Below, piece after piece: positions 56,476 to 64,000 of a DNA stretch of 64,000 nucleotides. This DNA comes from Misgurnus anguillicaudatus (lineage: Eukaryota; Chordata; Actinopteri; Cypriniformes; Cobitidae). The stretch is taken from assembly GCF_027580225.2 (NCBI RefSeq), contig NW_027395284.1:1383478-1447477 (forward strand). The letters run 5' to 3'. Every line of letters begins with the position of its first letter. The stretch's first letter is position 1. The notes beneath the pieces are model-generated. The model was not told the DNA's origin. It searched no databases and worked only from the letters and a program-made list of their open reading frames with translations. The position numbers and the translations under genes are program-made.

Positions 56476-57344
56476 CTCGTACTGTCTATGTCTATTCTTT
56501 CCTTCATTCTTTCAAGTCTCTCATGAAACTGCACAGGTATTCCTTTAACTAATGTCTAAATTTCATTCAACCACAAATTTTAAAGCAACACCTTTCTAAA
56601 CCACTATGTAGTATTTCCCTTAGATGTTGGGGTTTATTTTCTTTTGAACTCTATTGATGTTGCAACATTGCTTGAAAGCACGACACTGGCCAATCAGTAT
56701 GGGCGAAAGCTACCACAGATCAGCAAAAGGGGCACTTGGGGACTTCTGTTGGAATGAGAACATTTCTGATACATTGACAGGGCACAATAAGGACAAGTTT
56801 TGATATTTTCTATTCAACACTAGACGGATAAAGAGGACAATATTTATCACATGCCATTGTAGCTGATCTAAGGTCAGACAAAGACCTTAAAGGTGCCAAT
56901 GAATGCATTGAAATAATATGTTAAATTGTTCTCTGATACCTACAGGGAGGTATGTGGCTTTATTAGTGCAAAAATTATTCAGAAACATTTTACATGTCCA
57001 TTTACAGTCCTAGAATTTGCCCTTAGAATTAAATGGTATATTATTACTTTATTTGAAAGGGTCATGAATAATAATGTTGAGCTCTGCTCTGATTGGCTGT
57101 TACTAGCGGCTCATTCCAGTAGCTCTGTGTGTGTCAATAGAAGATACAGAATTTGATGAATAATCAAATAAACGGAGTGGTAAGTTTGTGTTTTTTTCAT
57201 TATGGACCTGCAAAACGTAACATCAATAGTAGAACTTCCACCTAAACAGTGGCATATAGCATTAACTAGCATATAGCGGCAACTCAGCAGTCACAACTTT
57301 GTTTTTAGCATTGTAACAACATTGTGCTTAATTTAAGGTGTAAT
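56476..57344. other. Intergenic DNA, no gene recognised
   Basis: Sequence with no clear element borders and no supported exon. The 76-codon frame at 56926-57156 is not recognised. Confidence 0.4.
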
Positions 57345-57348
57345 TTAA

Positions 57349-58289
57349 AGAGCACCTATTTCATTGCTAAAAAACAAGGTTATTTTGTGTATTTAGTATA
57401 ATACAATGTGTTTGCGTAGTTTATGGTTAAAAAACACATTATTAACCCCCCGGGGTCCATAACAAGGCGCCGCGTTTTGATGTGTTTTCTACTTATCATA
57501 ACAGAATCAACTTAAAATACTCCATCATTAATAATCATACACTTACGTGTTTGACATCATTTGAAACTGTGAAGGGTCCTCTTTAATTAGTGTACATTCA
57601 CAATAACAACAGATCTTTGTGTTTTTGTCAAATAAAGAAAATAAACAGGGTGTGCATCCAGACATTTCTGTCTCCGCCAGCTGTCTCTCAAAACACGCTA
57701 CAAAAATCTGTTGAAACTCCGTGAATACTCCTCACACAAACATGATACACATATCCAAAGAAAGCCTGAAATCCAAATTAGCCTTAAACAAGCTAATTAT
57801 AATCGAAAAAAAATTGCCTGTTTATATAATCTGCATTGAAGTAAAGAGAGTACTGTTTTTCCTGGCTGACTTCATTATTTTTAATGCGGTCACGCCCACA
57901 GGCGGTACCGGCTGTTGACATGGTAATGAACAGATGAGCAGTTCAAACCATAACAAACAAAGCATAAAGTTTGAATACCTCTGACTTCAGCCAGAAATGT
58001 GACGCCCCTTACCATGTTTGAAAAATTCAGTCACAATGCAATGCTATCAGAAGTTAACTTACAGGCTGTAAGTCCAAGCGGGAGGAATTATGATAATGTC
58101 GTCTTGTCTACATCACCAATCCCAGGAAGTAAACTGTTGCCTACATTCCGTGTGTTTTTTGTAGTCAAATACAACAGATTTACTTTGGAAACAATAACTT
58201 GCGTCATTGTTTACTTTGAGGTTTGTAGCTTTTGCATATTGTTAACATGTAAGGAAATGTAAAATTGTGAATCGGACCATTGGTGCTCT
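57349..58289. mobile_element. TTAA-flanked element (AGAGCACCTATTTCATTGC family), copy 2
   Basis: TTAA at 57345-57348 and 58290-58293. The ends are AGAGCACCTATTTCATTGC and CCATTGGTGCTCT. It shares GTTTATGGTTAAAAA, CATCACCAATCCC and TGCGTCATTGTTTACTT with copy 1. A second TTAA-type element begins inside it at 57446 (TTAA then CCCCCCGGGGTCCATAAC); its right end was not located. Confidence 0.75.
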
Positions 58290-58293
58290 TTAA

Positions 58294-58990
58294 TGTTGTG
58301 GTGTCCTAGTTGGTGTTATGTTGCGATTGGCCTGTTTTTCAGCAGTCTTTTGCATGCACAAGGTTTACATAAAGAGGAAACAATCATATTTAAGGCTCAT
58401 GATATGTCCTTACCATGTACAGAGCTCTTATTATTCATCTATGCATAGATAAATAAAGTTTTACATTCTATGGCACCTTTAAATTAAAGAGATCTTAAAG
58501 TTCGCAAACTTGTCATGAACTGCATTTTTTCCTTTTTAATTTTTTTAATACTATAATTAATAATATAATATTAGAAAGATTGCTACATCAAAAACATCAT
58601 AATTTAAATGTAAAAAGTGATTGTGGTTTTGACCCTCTCTTTAAAAGACACTGTTGTGATAGTTGTGTTGCATTCAAGACGTGAACAACAGTATGGCTCA
58701 TTTTGTTTAAAAACACTCTGTTCATAGGTTAAACTGTAACAGACATAGCAATACGACAAGCATGGTGAAAACATTGTTACAGACACTTGTGTGTTGTCAC
58801 AATATAGTTGGCACTGCATCATCTTCTATTTTCAGTCTCTCTAAAAGGTCTGCACCGAGCTGTGTCTTTCAAAATGAAAGTAACATAAAGGAAACACTTG
58901 AACAGTGTAGATCTAGAATCAGTTTTCCACACTGCCCAATGTCTTGTAATACTCGTATAGGCATCGCTATTGTTTTATTGCTCAAGTAAT
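58294..58990. other. Intergenic DNA, no gene recognised
   Basis: It contains CATGTCCTTACCATG and an AATAAAG-rich stretch near 58450. Frames at 58604-58989 on both strands overlap each other and lack known domains. Confidence 0.4.
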
Positions 58991-58994
58991 CCTC

Positions 58995-59193
58995 CACTGT
59001 AAAAAATATGCAGTAGGCTATGTTTTGCAAGTTAACACAACTTGGTTTTGCAAGTCAACTTACTATTTTAAGTTTTGGCTTAAAAAAGTTGGCATAACTT
59101 ATAAAATCAAGTTGAAATTGTTTAATTAGATTTTTTAAGTTAAAGTTACATAAAATATATGTTGATTTTACAAAAATGTGTATTTTTTACAGT
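58995..59193. mobile_element. 199-bp MITE with CACTGTAAAAAATA ends
   Basis: The ends CACTGTAAAAAATA and TATTTTTTACAGTG are complementary. TTTTAAGTT/AACTTGA-type motifs lie inside. A related piece is near 22230-22340 and a single end is at 27304. Confidence 0.8.
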
Positions 59194-59241
59194 GTAGGTT
59201 TGCAGGACTAAATAGGCAGTAATGTAGAAGTGGCCTTTGAT

Positions 59242-59754
59242 CTTGGTTTTGTGTTTCCCTGGTCCTGTCTCTTATTTTGACGTCCTGTATTCTGTGGTCC
59301 ATGTTTGTAGTTTTGTGTAGTTCTTTTGTTTATTGTTCCTAGGTGTGTCTTGTTGTCTTGTTTACCCATGTGTATTTTAAATGTTGTATGTAATGGTTTG
59401 GTTCCGTTCTTTGTCTTGTTATGGATTACCTGTCATGGATTATTTGGGTTTCTGTTTGTTTATCTTGTTTTATGTTCACTTAATAAATGCTGCACTTGGA
59501 TCCGCTGCCTCTGCCTGCCTTCATCTCACCAGCGTTACAGAACGACTGACCAAAGACAACTGAAATACTGGGGCTATATACTCACTACCCAGATAAGTCA
59601 CTCATTGGTTTTTACCATGCAGGTCTAAATAATCCACGACAGGTAATCCATAATACGAAGACAAAGACCGATTACATCCAACATTCAAAATACACATGGG
59701 TATCACATCTCTTCAAAATAAGAGACAGTACCAGGGAAACACAAAACCGGATCA
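59242..59754. repeat. Inverted pair of LTR-like segments
   Basis: The left arm (GGTTTTGTGTTTCCCTGGTC, CTGTCTCTTATTTTGA, TACCCATGTGTATTTT, TTATGGATTACCTGTC) is mirrored by the right arm down to AGGGAAACACAAAACCGG. Left of centre is TAATAAATGCTGCACTTGGATC and AGCGTTACAG, resembling the poly(A)/R end of a fish LTR. This looks like two partial LTRs joined head to head. Confidence 0.6.
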
Positions 59755-59759
59755 TTACA

Positions 59760-60750
59760 GTCACACTATGATGTCATACTGAGACAAAATCTGACACAAA
59801 GCTTTTTGCCAGCTGGGTTTCAGTAAAAGTGGTTATAGAATGCTTTAATACAATGACCTTTTTTCTTATATGTCAAAAGAACAAGAAATTCTCAATTCAT
59901 GTCCCTTTTAAATCAAATTAAGTGTCAGCACAGAATTAGTGAATTTACTAAAGCAACAGAGAATACACAGCAGTTTGTTTCTTCAGTCCAATATTGATCT
60001 GATTGCCCTCACGATGATATAAAATAACATTATTTTTTAGTTTAAAAAAAGGAGTTGAGCTTTAACAGTTTATAAGTAGCTGTGAGGTATGTATGCAGTA
60101 TATAAAGAGTACCATTTATACATAAATACATATATTACAGGAGTGGTGAATCAAACAATCAATTTTAACTTGATAATTTGTTATATAAAAGATCATCATA
60201 CTTAAATGAACATCCTACAAGTTTCAGAACTGAAAACGTCCTTGTAACTGAAATATAAGTTTTTCACACCAAGTCAAGTAAACGGACGTTTCTGGAACGT
60301 GCCGAAAAGTTATTGATAAGGACTTATCAGCCACGGTTTAGATTCTGATGCGCGCTTACTGTGTTGTATACAGTAATTTAGTCACGTCAAGTTTTGTTTC
60401 TACTTCATTGTCATTTTCATCTTTAGCACCCAGAATCTTTTGAGGCTCAAACATGTGTTCGGCTGCTATTTTTACACATTAATGTTTTGAAAACAATTCC
60501 ACACATGTAATGACGGGGAATGAAGCTATCCAATCATAGCAGTGGGCGTTTACATGCAGGTATTCAATGCGGCCCACCCCTTTAAACGAACCATTTCTCT
60601 AGACAGCATCAGAACCATGTTACGAAATAGCCTATTATTTGTTGCTTTTGAACTTTTTTTAATGTAAAAACCATGCGAACATCATAAGTTGACCTCAGAC
60701 AACAGTATAAAACAATAAAATCGACAGGTTAATTCATACTTTTATACATA
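59760..60750. other. Intergenic DNA, no gene recognised
   Basis: Single-copy-looking sequence with no supported exon or element border. Confidence 0.4.
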
Positions 60751-60757
60751 TGGTTAA

Positions 60758-61634
60758 AGGTAGGGTAACAGATTTGATCCTGAAACATTTTTAGTTATGC
60801 TGGTTAAAAGTCTCCTCACATCCTGATAGCAATCACTGTGTTAAGTTGTTTAAATGTATTTGTAGAAATGTATGTCATCTGTGAAAGGCGTAGAACCAAA
60901 AAATGTTCAACCAATCATAGATCTCGGTCCAAACGGACGTTTCCTTTTTTGTCCCTCATACGTAAGCGTAATTTGAATGCCCACCGTGCAGCGAGTCCAC
61001 CCAGACACCATACGTCATCGGCGCGTTCACGTGCGCTCACCTCCAGTCTGTAAACAGCGAGAATGGCAAACTCTTCTGCTGAATTGACAACCTACACAGG
61101 AGCCACACAACGAAAGACATATTTTATAACAACAACAGCAAAACCTGCCTGGATCAGCAAAGAGCAAAAACCCAAATGAACATCGGTAACTTTACTGCTT
61201 TACCACGAGATGCAAACAGCTGCAGGAGGCAAAGGGTCTGAAAGGGTCGTTGCACTGTTTATTTTGGTAAGGTAGGTATGTGTTTGTATTGAGATGGATT
61301 CAGATATTCTACTTTGATGAAACATTGTGTTGCTTATGAAATTTGTGTTCGTTTACGGATTAGCGTAACGATAGAGTTACTACGACTACACAACCGAAAG
61401 TGTGCTTTAACTAATTCTGATGTAAATAGTAGTTTATGTTGGTTATTTTGGAAATGTTGTACTGCAATTTTTCTCACTGGTGAATGAGACATGAGATGTG
61501 ACCGTCTGATCTGTGCGTCTTCATGAGTTTTGAAAGAGGCGTGACTTTGGATGGCGATTTGACTGGAGGGTGGGATCGGGATTTCATTGCTAGGCGGCTA
61601 CCGTTAGCATTTTTCAAAATGTGAAACCCTACCT
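60758..61634. mobile_element. TTAA-flanked element with AGGTAGGGT ends
   Basis: TTAA at 60754-60757 and 61635-61638. The ends AGGTAGGGTAACAGATTTGA and TTCAAAATGTGAAACCCTACCT pair over AGGTAGGGT. Small frames inside, including a 38-codon one from 61063, lack recognisable transposase motifs. Confidence 0.75.
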
Positions 61635-61639
61635 TTAAT

Positions 61640-63374
61640 TGCCAAAGCAATATTTAATGTCAAGATGTATGTTAACATTTATTTCAATGCTAATTAAATA
61701 TGTTTTCCCCTTTCAAGTGCTGTCACAAGTTATTCAATAACAAAATGAATAGGTATGAAAAAGGTAGTAAAACATACCTGCAAAACATTGCTTAAAATGT
61801 CATGACCACTGCCCATATATATTACAGTAATGGGTTGAGAAACACGATTACCCAGTTTGACATTTGACTTCCTAATCATCTTTGCAACTGCTGCTTGACA
61901 TTTCCTCTTCAATCCCTGAATTAGGTCTCAGTATCCATTAACGCAAGCTCCAGACGGACAAAGTATGTTTGAGCGGACGGGTCAACTAGAGGCACAGACA
62001 CACAGTGATTACTGTCCCCATTTATCAGCTCAAACATTTCTATTTGTAGTTTTTGAGCTTTGACATTGTGCACCGGTTGACACACACTATCAGAGCTCTG
62101 TGTTAAATCCCTCACGACCGAGCCGAGAACATAAACCACAGGAGAAAATTTAATTGAGTTTACTTTCCATCTGCCTCTGAGCCTTCATAAAGGGGGAAAT
62201 TGGGATTTTCCCCCATCCATGTAAAATAACATCAAACCTCTCCAAAAGTATTAAAACACAAAAGCAAGTTCAAATCAAAGCCACTGAAATGATTATTACA
62301 CTCTGGCATCTACGAAACGATGCTACAAGAACTAAACTCGCAACTTCAAAGGGATATTCATTATTTCTTCTGCTTACAGCAGCACCCTTACATTTCCCCG
62401 GCTCGTACAGAGCCCTCGTTCCACTCGTTTTTGGTTCGGCAAAGTAAACACATCACCCGTAATAACCTCCACGGGGAGAGTCGCCTGCCCTCGTAAGGGC
62501 AAAGCTGATTTCATCAGCGCTACATCAAAATTGAAATGCCAATTCCAATTTGGGTGCGGTAATTATAACTGACCTGTTTCACCAAACCGAATTTAAAACT
62601 GCAAGTGTATTAAAAACATGGCCAGTGGAACTTAAAAAGCAATAATAGAAATGCAGTGATCTTAACTCAGCACGATGATACAGAAACCCTGAGCTGCATA
62701 CAAGGACAATCGTGATGGGGAAGATAATAATGGCGATATAAATCTCTAGGGCAACAGTTAGGTTACCTGTCTGCAATTATTTAACCCTAATTTTTCAACT
62801 CCAGAAACCTTTCTCCATTAAGGTGGCTTCTGGTGTCATGTTCCGTCGCAGGTAAGGTTAAATGCTTCTAAATTTTAACAAAACATTTGCGAAACAACTC
62901 CAGACATTTGATGCATAACCTAAAAAATATCACCATAATGTAAAATGTTACATGTGCACTGTGATTACAGTTGCGTCATTACCATGGCAACTGATGTAGA
63001 TATCCCAGACATCTATTACACCCTCTTAACAAACTAATTTGATTTCAAAACGTAAAATGTCAGTGCAAACAAGCCTATACAGATATGACTAAAACACTGG
63101 GACTGGGTTCAGTGTGAACAATACCCCAGAGACAAATCAATATGCAAAGTTTTGCATCGCTTTGAAGGTTGAAGTGCTTTATCATTAAAGTCCCCCGCTC
63201 ACTGTAAACAACCTCCTGAAGCAAGATTGAAATAGAAGGGCCCATTACTTTCTCCCCAGACACATAGAGTACACGTTGTCAAACCAACCACAATTATTAA
63301 TACCCTGTAGCTCATATTTTAAAGCATACACCTGAACTTCAGCACATATACCTATTCTTCTCCTGTCTGCTCAG
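61640..63374. other. Single-copy-looking DNA upstream of a candidate first exon
   Basis: No repeats or frames that I can support. The stretch 62340-62780 is compositionally even and free of simple repeats, so it is a possible conserved non-coding block. Short minus-strand frames at 61730-63263 are unrecognised. Confidence 0.35.
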
Positions 63375-63489
63375 TTAAATCTATACGTGCAAGTGTGCTT
63401 TGAAGTAAACCACTCGCTGATGGGCGTTGACCAGGGTGGCACCTGTCAGACCCAAATATGTGAGGAAGGAGGCTTGGAAAGCTGAAGGC

Positions 63490-63566
63490 ATGGCTGGGTA
63501 CCAACGCACTCACATCCTCTGTTTATCTGTGCTGGTCACATACTGTATCACCGTCACACTTCAGCA
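63490..63566 (+). CDS. Candidate first coding exon with signal peptide (gene continues past the window)
   Basis: ATG in a good context (GAAGGCATGG) opens MAGYQRTHILCLSVLVTY, then CITVTLQ and two bases, and meets GTAAGTTT, a consensus donor, in phase 2. The peptide has a basic n-region (R, H) and a 15-residue hydrophobic stretch, like a secretory signal. A strong acceptor (CCTATTCTTCTCCTGTCTGCTCAG) at 63350-63374 would give an exon 63375-63566 with 115 nt of 5' UTR. No second exon is visible before the window ends. The gene is not identified; splice signals and signal peptide together make this more than a chance frame. Confidence 0.45.
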
Positions 63567-64000
63567 GTAAGTTTTCAGTACTATAGACTGACACACAAGC
63601 CCTGCAATTTTCTTCTTCTATCAATGAGATCCCATTTGTTTTGAATAAAGTAATGACCGTTCATGTCCACTGGTAATGTTTTTCATGCATCATGCCTGCA
63701 CTTTAGTGGTTAATTACATACAGTACAGTTATACACTAATGATTATTAGTTTGATTTATATAGCATCTGTCCTTGCTTAAGGAAGGGGTCCACAACAGGG
63801 GGTCAGTGCCGGTTCTGCAGGGGGTCTGCCAATTATGGTTTTATGGTTTTAACTATAAAACATTAAACTATGCAATAAATAAATAAATACAATATTATGT
63901 TAACTAGCTGTGACATCGGTGGAAATCAAACTTAAATAAAACTTTTTTTAAATAACTATGGCTTACAGTCAGATACAGCCTTACACATGATCCAGAATCG
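63567..64000. other. Presumed first intron of the candidate signal-peptide gene
   Basis: No further exon is seen. It contains AAGGAAGGGGTCCACAACAGG and AATAAATAAATAAAT, which look like minor repeats. Confidence 0.35.

Overview
This window looks like nuclear DNA from a teleost fish, most likely a cyprinid or other cypriniform. The grounds are the repeat families (fish-type hAT, TTAA-target, Tc1/mariner and L2/CR1-like elements, and SINE tails), many dinucleotide microsatellites, split genes with large introns, and very low coding density. I cannot name the species. Most long open frames here are transposon pieces or low-complexity DNA.

Region 1 (about 1.4-24.7 kb, minus strand) holds the one clear host gene: part of a macrophage-mannose-receptor-like (MRC1-like) C-type lectin. 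Ten exons rebuilt from splice sites join in phase. They encode three consecutive C-type lectin domains (CTLDs) that resemble CTLDs 5, 6 and 7 of MRC1. The first keeps the EPN and WND sugar/calcium motifs; the other two do not. The N-terminal part is not visible. The C-terminus either continues off the left edge or ends in a short candidate exon at 1377-1456. The introns are filled with transposons, several of them nested.

Region 2 (about 24.9-30 kb) contains a broken Tc1-like transposase, a second copy of a short element with 7-bp target duplications, and the 5' end of an LTR retroelement. That element has an 83-bp perfect direct repeat, a tRNA-Thr-type primer binding site and a gag-like reading frame that runs into a 500-base assembly gap.

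Region 3 (about 30-61.7 kb) shows no convincing host gene. It is a mosaic of foldback elements, hAT elements with exact 8-bp target duplications, TTAA-flanked elements, 3-bp-target (Harbinger-like) elements, a Tc1 copy split by a hAT element, and a 2.8-kb AT-rich element made largely of 117-bp and about 190-bp tandem repeats.

Region 4 (61.7-64 kb) is mostly single-copy-looking DNA. Near the end (63375-63566, plus strand) is a candidate first coding exon encoding a signal peptide, with an upstream acceptor, a good start context and a consensus donor. The rest of that gene would lie beyond the window.

No prokaryotic-type features (operons, CRISPR) are present, and I found no clearly novel biological system. 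The most useful observations concern the lectin exon structure, the retroelement repeat, the 7-bp-target element family and the layered insertions.
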